A stretch of 64,000 nucleotides of DNA from an uncultured Bacilli bacterium (GCA_947632085.1 CANRNY010000012.1:1-64000); one strand, 5' to 3'; shown: positions 34,550-43,382, numbered from the stretch's first letter. Notes: generated by a model from the sequence alone, not told the origin. Translations and numbers: made by a program.

Positions 34550-36319
34550 TTATATACGAGCAGCGTTTACTATTGGAACACCGCCACCACTATTAACATC
34601 GTCGCCATTAATATCCATATTATCTATAGGTATGTCATTATCACCAAAGATTGCATCACCAAGAGTTTCTATTGTTTCTAATTTTGAATCGTTGTCGATA
34701 ATTCCACCGATATCATTTTTATATGCTAATACAGTTTGAATTGGTGAAGACATGTGTTGTGCAGTTATAGCACTATTGGTAATATTGACAAAATCTTCTT
34801 GAACATCAGCTGGTAATGATCTCTTAATAGCTTCAAGATTAGCACTACCAAGTTTTAATACTTCTTTTATATCTGTTTTTCCGGAAATTACGTCTATACC
34901 AATACTTTTTCTTAGTTCGGCTGCTTTAGAATCTGTTAAGTGCTGAAATACTTCGCCTGTAAAATTATTACCATAGTGTAACAAATCATCTAAAGTTGCA
35001 TCTGGTTTATCAATAATGTCTTGGGCAATTGTATTAATTAAGCCTTCCTTTTGTTCTGTATTAAGCATGTTATAAATTTGAGGTACTTTAGAATTGTCAA
35101 CATGTAATAAAGCATTCGCCAAATCTTTAGATGACATGTTCTTTAATATTTCTTGTTGAGCTTCTTTGCTATATTCAGATAATTTTGTTAAATCCTTATT
35201 ACCATTTTTAAATTCATCTGCAACACTTTCTGCTTCTTCTGAAGTTTTAATTTTTAATTTTCCTTCGTTAGTAATATAACCTTTAGCAGCAGTGATATAA
35301 GCTGTTGAAATGAAATACCAAGCAGCACTAACCGTTGTTTGTGTAATATTTTTTAGGTTAATTTCTCTTTCACCAGTAAAGTAACCACCTATATCATCAG
35401 CGACATAGAATATAGTATTTACATAATTCATGAATTTTTTTGAACCGGCTTTTAGAGCGTTAATAGCAAAGTCTTTGTTAACAAGATCTTTACCAACTTT
35501 AGCTAATGTTGCTTTAAAGCCACTTTCTCCCATAGCTTTACCAAGGGACACAAATCCTTTTCCTAATTCAGCACTGGCTTCCCATGACACAGCTGTTAAA
35601 AGTCCATTAAGGAGGATTTGCCCTTCATCACTTAACTTTGTACCACCGTTTTTATAATTTGTTTCAGCTGAACCACCGCTACCGACTAAAAATCCAGCAA
35701 CAGCCGGGCCAACAGCTCCACCTGAAACTACAGTCAATGCTGTTGCAGCCGCAATAGTAGCAGCTTTTTCACTATATGAAGATATATTTTTTGCTATATC
35801 ACTATCATATTTTAATAGAGATGCATCATTGATGCCACTACCAATTCCTTCATAGAAGGCTTCATTTAATTCTCCTGATAAATCCCTAGAGATAAAATCA
35901 CGTGCGGCTTGAGCTTCATCTTCAAGACCAACAAGCGATAAACCAACAGCTCCAACATGCACTACTCCATCTAAAGCTTTTTCACCAAGATTTACAACAC
36001 CGGATAAAATAGATGTACCTGTTACTACTATTGTAGCTCCTGTTGTTTTTAGTGCATCAAAAGCCATTTCAAATAATGATTTTTTTTCAGTTTCAGCTGT
36101 TTCTGTTGTTGAGCTTTTAAGCATATCAGCTTCAGTATACAATGGACTATCAAAATTAATTACATCGTTTACTACTGGAGTAACAACGGCTTGACCAAGT
36201 CCTATGGTTTTAGCGTCAGTTTCTGAATAAACATTACTTGATAAATCGATATAAGAAATTTTAGAAGCTGTTACACCTCCGCCAGTAATTTTACCAGGAT
36301 TATATGCACTTAATCCCAT
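34550..36319 (-). CDS. Large T7SS-locus protein, paralogue B (no recognised toxin domain)
   Basis: 589 residues, tandem duplicate of the following gene. Same N-terminus (YNPGKITGGGV), hydrophobic Gly/Ala-rich segments, NDASLLKYDSDIA, GSGGSAETNYKNGG and the GYFTGEREIN marker. The C-terminal part consists of helical segments resembling those of A, with several short insertions and substitutions, and ends in the strongly conserved tail around IETLGDAIFGDNDIPIDN. There is no signal peptide, no LXG motif and no catalytic triad. Either a structural or delivery protein of the system, or a toxin of unknown fold. Confidence 0.8.
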   Translation of the reverse strand: MGLSAYNPGKITGGGVTASKISYIDLSSNVYSETDAKTIGLGQAVVTPVVNDVINFDSPLYTEADMLKSSTTETAETEKKSLFEMAFDALKTTGATIVVTGTSILSGVVNLGEKALDGVVHVGAVGLSLVGLEDEAQAARDFISRDLSGELNEAFYEGIGSGINDASLLKYDSDIAKNISSYSEKAATIAAATALTVVSGGAVGPAVAGFLVGSGGSAETNYKNGGTKLSDEGQILLNGLLTAVSWEASAELGKGFVSLGKAMGESGFKATLAKVGKDLVNKDFAINALKAGSKKFMNYVNTIFYVADDIGGYFTGEREINLKNITQTTVSAAWYFISTAYITAAKGYITNEGKLKIKTSEEAESVADEFKNGNKDLTKLSEYSKEAQQEILKNMSSKDLANALLHVDNSKVPQIYNMLNTEQKEGLINTIAQDIIDKPDATLDDLLHYGNNFTGEVFQHLTDSKAAELRKSIGIDVISGKTDIKEVLKLGSANLEAIKRSLPADVQEDFVNITNSAITAQHMSSPIQTVLAYKNDIGGIIDNDSKLETIETLGDAIFGDNDIPIDNMDINGDDVNSGGGVPIVNAARI

Positions 36320-36338
36320 ATCATATTCACCTTCTATA

Positions 36339-36347
36339 ATTATAACA
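36339..36347 (-). promoter_or_regulatory. Extended -10 promoter of paralogue B
   Basis: TGTTATAAT on the minus strand 19 bases before the start codon. Confidence 0.5.
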
Positions 36348-36500
36348 CAATGTAAATTTTTTATGTTAACTTTATTAAAAGTATCTGTAAAACTAATTCT
36401 TAGCTGATAATTAAAAATATTATTAATTTTCCGATTATTAAAAGAATTTCGTATTTTAGTCTTAAATACTATATTGTCAAATAAAATTAATTTTTTATAT

Positions 36501-36538
36501 AAAAAATGAAGATTAATATGTTTTAATCTTCATTTTGT
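36501..36538 (-). terminator. Terminator of the ART toxin operon
   Basis: 14-bp stem AAAATGAAGATTAA/TTAATCTTCATTTT followed by a T-run on the minus strand, just after the ADP-ribosylglycohydrolase gene. Confidence 0.8.
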
Positions 36539-36553
36539 AATTATATAGATAGA

Positions 36554-37375
36554 TTATCTTTTTAAAGGTGTTTTTTCTTCCTTTTTGGATACTGTTTGCT
36601 CAAATTCATCTAAACATGATTTTAAATCTCTATCTAGATAAGATATAGTTTTTTCTTTTATTTCATCAGGTACTCCGTAATATGATTCAGCTAAACTACC
36701 AGCCATAGCTCCGATTGTATCTGAGTCACCACCTATTGATATAGCTAGTCTTACGCAATCTTCAAAGTCATTTCCTTCTAAAAAGGCTTCTATGGCTTGT
36801 GGAACTGAACCTTGGCAAGTTACATCAAAAACGTAGTTCTTGCGAATACCATCAATCGTGAAATCTAATGGGTAGTATTTTTCTTCAATATATTCTTTGA
36901 CGTTTTCTTTAGTGGCACCATTTCTTAACATCCATATAGCTGAAGCAATAGCTTTAGCACCTTGAATACCATAAGGATGGTTATGTGAAACTGATGCTGA
37001 TACTTCTGCTAAAGTTTCAGCTTCTTCTAAGGAATCAGCAATCCATCCGCATGGTGATACACGCATGGCAGAGCCGTTTCCAAAGCTATTATATGGAGGA
37101 GGATTATTAATAAGTAACCATTTGATAAATGTTCCTCCATAACCAGCATTTATATGTCTACGACCATAATATTGCATATATTTAATACAATCTTCTTTAA
37201 ATTTATTTAAATCTTTAGTTTTACTATATTCAATACATGCTTTACCGACAGCACATGTCATAACACTGTCATCAGTAAAACGATTTCTTGGTGTAAATAA
37301 AGAAAAGTCTTTACTTTTTTTATTTTCCCTTTCGTAGATAGATCCTACGATATCTCCTGTATATGCTCCTAACAT
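36554..37375 (-). CDS. ADP-ribosylglycohydrolase, probable ART antidote
   Basis: DraG/ARH-family hydrolase (273 residues) that removes ADP-ribose from modified targets. It shows GAYTGDIVGSIYE, the metal-binding TDDS (residues 34-37), SHNHPYGIQGAKA, and the second metal site SIGGDSDTIGAMAGSLAESYYG. All Mg-ligand blocks are intact, so it should be active. It is the third gene of the unit ART toxin - DUF4176-like - hydrolase, with a strong ribosome-binding site (AGGAGG) and a terminator right after it. Adjacency to an ART toxin strongly suggests an immunity role by reversing the toxin's modification. A stand-alone housekeeping ARH is the alternative. Confidence 0.9.
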   Translation of the reverse strand: MLGAYTGDIVGSIYERENKKSKDFSLFTPRNRFTDDSVMTCAVGKACIEYSKTKDLNKFKEDCIKYMQYYGRRHINAGYGGTFIKWLLINNPPPYNSFGNGSAMRVSPCGWIADSLEEAETLAEVSASVSHNHPYGIQGAKAIASAIWMLRNGATKENVKEYIEEKYYPLDFTIDGIRKNYVFDVTCQGSVPQAIEAFLEGNDFEDCVRLAISIGGDSDTIGAMAGSLAESYYGVPDEIKEKTISYLDRDLKSCLDEFEQTVSKKEEKTPLKR

Positions 37376-37388
37376 AAATAATTACCTC

Positions 37389-37805
37389 CTATAATTTTGG
37401 CCCATCACTTTTGGGCTGTTGCTGGTCCAATAATGAATCGCGATATGAGTTACCAAAAGCATTGATATACCCGATATTATACACTTGAGTAATTTGATTA
37501 TGATTAAAGCAACTAAAAGCGTGTTGTTTATCTATGCCAAAAGGAAATTCGCAAGATAGATAATCTGAGACTATATCTCCTTGTGAATAGTTATAACCTA
37601 TTATCATTAATTTCTTTGAATTATTATCAATTGAAACAATGCTACCTAAAGGCATATATTTTTCATAAGCTTTTATTTGTTCTTCAGCTTGTTTCTCTTG
37701 AAGAGCTTTAGCAACATTTTCGGTTTGACCATTATAACTAAATTTATATTCATCGCCTTCACTGACAAATCTTTGGTCGTTTTGTTCGGGATCAAAAAAT
37801 TCCAT
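37389..37805 (-). CDS. DUF4176-like T7SS accessory protein
   Basis: 138 residues. The central block MPLGSIVSI...KKLMIIGYNYSQG, then YLSCEFPFG and a late F-N-H-N-Q-I segment, match my memory of the DUF4176 family seen in Firmicute T7SS loci. The N-terminal 45 residues are polar and helical, the C-terminal ~25 polar. It has a strong AGGAGG site and lies between the ART toxin and the hydrolase. It may be a chaperone or adaptor for the toxin. The exact function is unknown. Confidence 0.72.
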   Translation of the reverse strand: MEFFDPEQNDQRFVSEGDEYKFSYNGQTENVAKALQEKQAEEQIKAYEKYMPLGSIVSIDNNSKKLMIIGYNYSQGDIVSDYLSCEFPFGIDKQHAFSCFNHNQITQVYNIGYINAFGNSYRDSLLDQQQPKSDGPKL

Positions 37806-37823
37806 ATTTAAACCTCCTATTTA

Positions 37824-40112
37824 TTATTGTACCACAACTGGAACAATAGTTTTTTCAACACCATTAATTACTTGTTTCATTACATCTCCAACAACAGTCA
37901 TGGTAGCATTTCTTTTAACTAACATTTCCATTTGGCCATAACTAGTTACACCTGTAATACTTTCAATATAAGCAGCTGTACCTGAATGTGGAGGAGTAAT
38001 TATTTGTAAGATAATATTGGTATCAGCTTTTTTAGCACCATAGTTATTATCAAATAAAATACTACTACTTTGATATCCACCAGTAGTAAAACTGACGCCA
38101 GGAACTAATGTAGATGGGTCAATTCTTCCAGAGGCATCATATAAGTTTCTAACACCACGATACGATACGATGGCATCATTATAATCAGATTTACTAATTG
38201 CTGAATCTAATTCAGTTAAAATATCGGCATCAGCTGATGATAAAATACGATTTTTCCTATTGTTAGACAAAGGATACCCTGATACAGCATCTTGGATTTC
38301 AGATATATTAGAGAATCTTTCACGCGCTCTTCGACCTTTTGTACCATTACGCCCTGGTAAGGTTGTATTATTTAGATAAGCATTTATCTCAAATCCACCA
38401 CAAGCTGTATAGTTAAAGATAGAAGCTTTTTGATTTTCACTTAGTCCTCTTGACCATTGTTCAACAACACCGAAATTTAAAATATCTAAAGCTTGATCTA
38501 TTTGATCAGGTGTCATATATTGTCGGGCATCATTTAACATGTCTAACGGATCAATATCACCAACAGACATATGAAAATATTTATTTAAAATGTCAGTTAG
38601 TTCTTTAGATTGATCATCAGTTAAAGTACCATCATCTAAATGCTTACTTAAAAGGTCTAGTAAGTATAGTTTTCCATCACCTAATTGAGTAGCAACATCT
38701 TCAGCAGTTTTAAACTCTTTTATGCTTATACCTAATGATTGAAGATAATCTTGGAATGATATTCCTTGTTGTTGATAGTAAGCTAGATTTGATACGTAAT
38801 CATTAGTTATTTTTTGACCTGAAGTTAGTTCAGGTGTAGCAATAGGTTTAGCGTCTAGAACTTTTGTTTCTTCACTAACTATAGGGATTGGTTGAGTTGC
38901 ATCTGGATCTTCAATCTTTGGAAGTGGTTGAGTTGTTTCTAAATCCTCTACTTTAGCTGCTTTTAGTGCATTAACAGCTTCTTGTGTTGATGGTGCCTTA
39001 AATCCACCAATTCCTAATCTTACTCCATCTTCTAATGTATTTAAACCGAAGTTTTCTAAGAATCCTACTCCAACCATTGCTAAGTTTTCTGCATTTAATT
39101 CTTTTTCACCTGTAAAGAAACCAATTACATCGTCGGCACTCATCATTGCTGAACTTATGTAATTTCCTTTATCAGTTAACGATTGTTTTAACCATGATTT
39201 TAAGAATTCTGGTTGTGTGAAACTCTGACCTAAATTGGTTGCTGTTTGTTTGAATCCTACTTCTCCTAGTGATTTACCAAATTCGGTAACAAAGCTAGCT
39301 CCTAGTTTTCCATTTGCGGCCCATGCGATTCCGTTTAAACCACCGGTTCCTAAAATCATTAGTTCTGTTAAACCTGATGATTCTGGATTTGCTTGATACA
39401 TGGTTTCGGCAGAGTTCCCTATACCTACTAATGCCCCACAAACAAATGGTGCTGCTGCTCCTCCAGTTAAAATAGTTGCTCCTGTTGCAATAGCTATTTC
39501 ACCAACAGATGTACTTATGCCTTCTATTTTTTGAGCGAGTTCGCTATCATATTTCATATATGAAGCATCGTTAATGGCTTGACCTAGACTAGTATTTTCA
39601 TAAAATGCTTGATTAGCTTCATCGACCCAATCAGTTGAAATAAAATCTCTAACATCAGCTTTAGCATCTTCACGCCATTCCATTATGTCATCTTTAGCAT
39701 CTTCATCTACTAAACCAACTGCTTCGCCGACTAGCCATGAACCGCCTTCAACTGCTTTTCCTCCAACCCATGCAACTCCATCGACAGCTGCTTCACCGAT
39801 ATCAGCAATACCACTTATGACAGAGGTTGCACCAACAGCAACTGTAGCTCCAGTACTCTTAATTCCTTCCCAAAGTTTTTTATACCAAGGTTTTTCTTTT
39901 TCCGCATTTTCATTGTCCATATTATTAGTAATTTCACGATTTATATTATCTTCTACATTTTCAAAAGAAATAGATATATCATCAGAATTCACTTTGTTAC
40001 CAACATATGAAGCCTCTTTTTTATAATTATTAACTAAAGTTGAGTTTAATTCGGGTGATTCTACTCCACCACTAGAAATTTTCCTAGTACCATAACTTGC
40101 TAGTCCAGCCAT
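37824..40112 (-). CDS. T7SS ADP-ribosyltransferase toxin
   Basis: 762-residue polymorphic toxin. Residues 1-370 are the locus-specific delivery module: start ASYGTRKISSGGV, an acidic stretch, then Gly/Ala-rich hydrophobic segments and NDASYMKYDSELA, ending near FFTGEKELN. Residues ~375-590 form a Thr/Pro and helical linker. The C-terminal ~170 residues look like an R-S-E class ADP-ribosyltransferase: Arg652 in VSYRGVRNL, the Phe-Thr-Thr at 675-677 where STS is usual, and Gln727-x-Glu729 in GQMEMLVKR. The Q-x-E form may bear on target residue choice. It has its own promoter (40148-40176) and is followed by DUF4176-like and hydrolase genes. No Sec signal. Confidence 0.85.
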   Translation of the reverse strand: MAGLASYGTRKISSGGVESPELNSTLVNNYKKEASYVGNKVNSDDISISFENVEDNINREITNNMDNENAEKEKPWYKKLWEGIKSTGATVAVGATSVISGIADIGEAAVDGVAWVGGKAVEGGSWLVGEAVGLVDEDAKDDIMEWREDAKADVRDFISTDWVDEANQAFYENTSLGQAINDASYMKYDSELAQKIEGISTSVGEIAIATGATILTGGAAAPFVCGALVGIGNSAETMYQANPESSGLTELMILGTGGLNGIAWAANGKLGASFVTEFGKSLGEVGFKQTATNLGQSFTQPEFLKSWLKQSLTDKGNYISSAMMSADDVIGFFTGEKELNAENLAMVGVGFLENFGLNTLEDGVRLGIGGFKAPSTQEAVNALKAAKVEDLETTQPLPKIEDPDATQPIPIVSEETKVLDAKPIATPELTSGQKITNDYVSNLAYYQQQGISFQDYLQSLGISIKEFKTAEDVATQLGDGKLYLLDLLSKHLDDGTLTDDQSKELTDILNKYFHMSVGDIDPLDMLNDARQYMTPDQIDQALDILNFGVVEQWSRGLSENQKASIFNYTACGGFEINAYLNNTTLPGRNGTKGRRARERFSNISEIQDAVSGYPLSNNRKNRILSSADADILTELDSAISKSDYNDAIVSYRGVRNLYDASGRIDPSTLVPGVSFTTGGYQSSSILFDNNYGAKKADTNIILQIITPPHSGTAAYIESITGVTSYGQMEMLVKRNATMTVVGDVMKQVINGVEKTIVPVVVQ
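38980..40112 (-). repeat. Direct repeat, 5' half of ART toxin gene
   Basis: Roughly 1.1 kb, the delivery-module part of the ART gene, is about 80% identical by eye to 42160-43291. The similarity stops where the toxin-specific parts begin. Confidence 0.8.
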
Positions 40113-40147
40113 TTAATCACCTCGTCACTAGTATTTTTACTATTTTT

Positions 40148-40176
40148 AGTATATCAATTTTTTTTATATGTATCAA
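40148..40176 (-). promoter_or_regulatory. Promoter of the ART toxin-antidote operon
   Basis: Minus-strand -35 TTGATA, 17-base spacer, -10 TATACT, 36 bases upstream of the ART start codon. Confidence 0.65.
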
Positions 40177-40218
40177 TGTATAAAAATTTTTGTTAACACA
40201 AGTTAATAAACTATGATT

Positions 40219-40464
40219 TTAAAGAGTGTGTGATGTTGTTAAAGCATCAGATGGGTATCTGTTTTTATAGGCTTTTGTTTCACTTGCTAATTTTTTTTCT
40301 CTTATAGCTTCATCTAGAATAATATTTCTTTCGTTAAGAGAAATAGTATACCAATCTTGAGGTAGATACTTTCTTAATTCCGCAAAGTAATCAGAAGATG
40401 TATCTAAGCCAACTTTTTTAGCATAACTAATTTCTAATAAACTATATATTATTTCATCATTCAT
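40219..40464 (-). CDS. Small protein after the metallopeptidase toxin (candidate immunity)
   Basis: 81 residues, helical, no membrane segment and no known motif. It has a good AGGAGG ribosome-binding site and begins 10 bases after the stop of the metallopeptidase toxin. Immunity genes of polymorphic toxins nearly always occupy this place. Small size and lack of homology to anything I recognise make immunity a positional inference. Confidence 0.68.
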   Translation of the reverse strand: MNDEIIYSLLEISYAKKVGLDTSSDYFAELRKYLPQDWYTISLNERNIILDEAIREKKLASETKAYKNRYPSDALTTSHTL

Positions 40465-40474
40465 ATTTATCCTC

Positions 40475-43291
40475 CTATCTATCTGCTAATGCAAATATTT
40501 CATCTATAGAATCAAATAATTCATCGCCGAAAATATACCTTAATTGATTTATAGCTTCTGTATCATTTTGCATTTTTAACTGATTCATATTAGCCATTAA
40601 TTCAGCAAACACATTTTCAAAACCGTTTCTCGAAAAATAATCAGCGTCATGGGAAAAAGTTAAAGGAACTACATTTCCATTAATTTTTACATTATTGTCT
40701 TGGAAAATTGCTGAAATTATATCAGAGAATGCTGAACCTGATCCAACACGGGTAAATGTTTCTTTATAAGTTGATAAACGTTGATTATATATAACATCTA
40801 CCATTTGGTTAAGTAGAGATTTGTCTTTGAAATCTATATTTTGAACTAATTGAAGGGTTGTGTCATCTGATATACCATTACTAGTCAATAAATATGTAAG
40901 ATCTTGTTGTGACATTTGAGATTGAATTTCGCGTAATATTGATTGTTTATATTTTTTAACACTACCATAATTATTAGTTATCATTTTTTCAAATTCAGCT
41001 CCATAATAATTCATTACATCATCATAAATTTGATTATTAGATCTTTGGAATGCAATTAATTCATCGGCATGATTATAGGCATTTATTCTAGCTCTTTCTA
41101 TTATGCCCTGTATATCATCAGGCATTTTACTTTCACATAAATTATGGTGAATAGCATGGCCAAATTCATGATAGGCAGTACCATTACTTTTTACTAGTGA
41201 ATCTAATACTAAAATATCTCTACCTTGGACATATGCTTGACCTGGTTCTAAAGAATAACCAATATTATTTAAAGCGGCAAAATATTCCATATTTTTTAAA
41301 GCATATTTTGAATCGCCAATTTGATATGAAGAACTTATTGCATCTAACATTCTTGTATATGAATTATCATTTAGACGATCAGCTCCGGCATTTAAATATG
41401 TATATAAGTAAGAAAATTCTAATTCATCTGTTAGCTCGCCGTTTAAAACTCGTTCAAGAAAAGTGCTAGCTAAGGGAGCGGTTGAGTCATCAAATGATAA
41501 ACCGGTTAAGACATTTTTAAATGCTCTTGATTGTGCTTGATTCATTTGTGGTAAATTACTTGTTATAGTTCCATCGCTTTCAATAGTAATATGTTTGAAT
41601 AATTCCTCCCAAAAGTCATTGCTAGTACCAGGACCACGATACAATGATTTATAATTATCATAATCAGGAATTGCATCAGACAAGACAAAATCTAAAAATG
41701 TTTTGGTTGTTGTTCCTTCCTTTATAGATTTTTCTATAATATCAGAGAAATATGGATTTTCTTCGCTAAATTTAGTAAGAAGTTTTATTTGATCTTCATT
41801 TAAGAATATTCGGTTTATACCAGCTTGACCATCGATAGAAATTATTTTACCTAATTGACTAGTCGTCAAGCCTGAATTTAAAATTCTTTTGTTTAAATCT
41901 TCAATTTCTTGATAAATAGATTGTTGTAAAGCGTAATCACTATCAGGTATTGGTGTGTACATCAATTCAGCTAATCTATTTACATCTTGTGTTATATCTG
42001 AATAAGTTTTTTCACTTATTCCTTCACTAGCTAAGATTGCTGATATATCTGTTGAGGTTTGAGCTAATTTAGTTCTATTTAATTCGTCGTTTATAGTTTG
42101 ACCTACTCTATTTTGAAGTTCAATCATACCTGCTGGATTATTTTGTAAATTTATTAATGCTTCAGTAGAAGGTGCTTTAAACCCACCTATACTTAATCTT
42201 ACACCATCTTCTAGAGTATTTAGACCAAAGTTTTTTATAAAACCAAGTCCTACCATTGCTACATTTTCAGCATTTAATTCTTTTTCACCAGTTAAGAAAC
42301 CTATTAAATCACTTGCACTCATCATGGCTGAGCTTATATAATTTCCTGCATCGGTTAAAGATTGTTTTAACCATGATTTTATAAATTCTGGTTTGGTAAA
42401 GTCTTTAGCCAATTTGGCGAATGTGTCTTTAAATCCTATTTCTCCTAAAGATTTACCAAATTCGGTAACAAAACTAGCACCTAGTTTTCCATTTGCAGCC
42501 CAAGCTAGTCCATTTAAGCCACCAGTTCCTAAAATTATTAGTTCAGTTAAAAGTGATGAATCTGGATTTTCTTGATACATTGTTTCGGCAGAATTTCCTA
42601 TACCTACTAATGTACCACAAACGAATGGCGCTGCTGCACCTCCAGTTAAAATTGTAGCGCCAGTAGCTATTGCTATTTCGCCAACGGTTGTACTTATGCC
42701 TTCGATATTTTGAGCGAGTTCACTGTCATATTTCATATATGAAGCATCATTAATAGCTTGCCCTAGGCTAGTGTTTTCATAGAATGCTTGATTGGCTTCA
42801 TCTACCCAATCTGTCGCTATTAAATCATTTATACCGGTTTTATAGTCTTCACGCCATTCCATTATGTCATCTTTGGCATCTTCATTTACTAAGCCAATTG
42901 TTTCACCAACTAACCATGAGCCACCTTCAATCACTTTACCTTCAGCCCATGCTATACCATCAAATGCTGCTTCACCGATGTCAGCTACACCACTTATGAT
43001 AGAGGTTGCACCAACAGCAATGGTAGCTCCAGTACTTTTAACTCCATCCCATAGTTTTTCATACCAAGGTTTTTCTGGTTCAGCATTTTCATAGTTCATA
43101 CTATTAGTAATTTCACGATTTTTATTATCTTCAACATCTTCAAAAGATATAGTTATATCGTCCTCAATTGTATCATCATCAACATATGAAGAATCTTTTC
43201 TGTAATCATCAACTGATGATGAATTTACTTCAGGCGATGCTACTCCACCACTAGAAATTTTTTTAAAACTATAACCTATTAATCCTGCCAT
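40475..43291 (-). CDS. T7SS zinc metallopeptidase toxin
   Basis: 938 residues. Residues 1-385 are the same delivery module as in the ART toxin (start IGYSFKKISSGGV), nearly identical in places. From about 390 it diverges into a long helical region. The C-terminal ~250 residues hold a gluzincin-like peptidase: His708-Glu709-F-G-His712 (TAYHEFGHAIHH), a later SDIISAIF block, His881, and a C-terminal acidic segment FENVFAELMAN (Glu892 or Glu897 as third ligand). The order HEFGH - SDIISA - E/FA resembles peptidases associated with phage head proteins and Firmicute toxins. It has its own extended -10 promoter. Substrate unknown; export through EssC is inferred. Confidence 0.83.
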   Translation of the reverse strand: MAGLIGYSFKKISSGGVASPEVNSSSVDDYRKDSSYVDDDTIEDDITISFEDVEDNKNREITNSMNYENAEPEKPWYEKLWDGVKSTGATIAVGATSIISGVADIGEAAFDGIAWAEGKVIEGGSWLVGETIGLVNEDAKDDIMEWREDYKTGINDLIATDWVDEANQAFYENTSLGQAINDASYMKYDSELAQNIEGISTTVGEIAIATGATILTGGAAAPFVCGTLVGIGNSAETMYQENPDSSLLTELIILGTGGLNGLAWAANGKLGASFVTEFGKSLGEIGFKDTFAKLAKDFTKPEFIKSWLKQSLTDAGNYISSAMMSASDLIGFLTGEKELNAENVAMVGLGFIKNFGLNTLEDGVRLSIGGFKAPSTEALINLQNNPAGMIELQNRVGQTINDELNRTKLAQTSTDISAILASEGISEKTYSDITQDVNRLAELMYTPIPDSDYALQQSIYQEIEDLNKRILNSGLTTSQLGKIISIDGQAGINRIFLNEDQIKLLTKFSEENPYFSDIIEKSIKEGTTTKTFLDFVLSDAIPDYDNYKSLYRGPGTSNDFWEELFKHITIESDGTITSNLPQMNQAQSRAFKNVLTGLSFDDSTAPLASTFLERVLNGELTDELEFSYLYTYLNAGADRLNDNSYTRMLDAISSSYQIGDSKYALKNMEYFAALNNIGYSLEPGQAYVQGRDILVLDSLVKSNGTAYHEFGHAIHHNLCESKMPDDIQGIIERARINAYNHADELIAFQRSNNQIYDDVMNYYGAEFEKMITNNYGSVKKYKQSILREIQSQMSQQDLTYLLTSNGISDDTTLQLVQNIDFKDKSLLNQMVDVIYNQRLSTYKETFTRVGSGSAFSDIISAIFQDNNVKINGNVVPLTFSHDADYFSRNGFENVFAELMANMNQLKMQNDTEAINQLRYIFGDELFDSIDEIFALADR
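42160..43291 (-). repeat. Direct repeat, 5' half of metallopeptidase toxin gene
   Basis: Counterpart of 38980-40112. Similar sequence in the same orientation could allow recombination that swaps C-terminal toxin domains. Confidence 0.8.
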
Positions 43292-43320
43292 AATAATACC
43301 TCTAGTCTTCTATTTTTTTT

Positions 43321-43329
43321 ATTATAACA
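43321..43329 (-). promoter_or_regulatory. Extended -10 promoter of the metallopeptidase toxin
   Basis: TGTTATAAT on the minus strand 30 bases before the start codon. It follows the terminator of the upstream small-protein genes. Confidence 0.5.
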
Positions 43330-43382
43330 TTTTTAATTTAAATAATCATTAAATGTGTTACAAATTGCTAAGAAAAAGGGTA

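Noticed and set aside
36320-36553. Possible small gene in the 234-base gap before paralogue B
   Set aside because: Only the promoter of paralogue B, an AT-rich stretch partly similar to 34223-34335, and the terminator of the hydrolase gene are visible. No frame with a ribosome-binding site was seen.
32444-43291. Classifying the large proteins as LXG toxins
   Set aside because: No Leu-x-Gly motif or ~200-residue LXG helical domain is visible at the N-termini; they share a different motif and a hydrophobic Gly/Ala-rich module.
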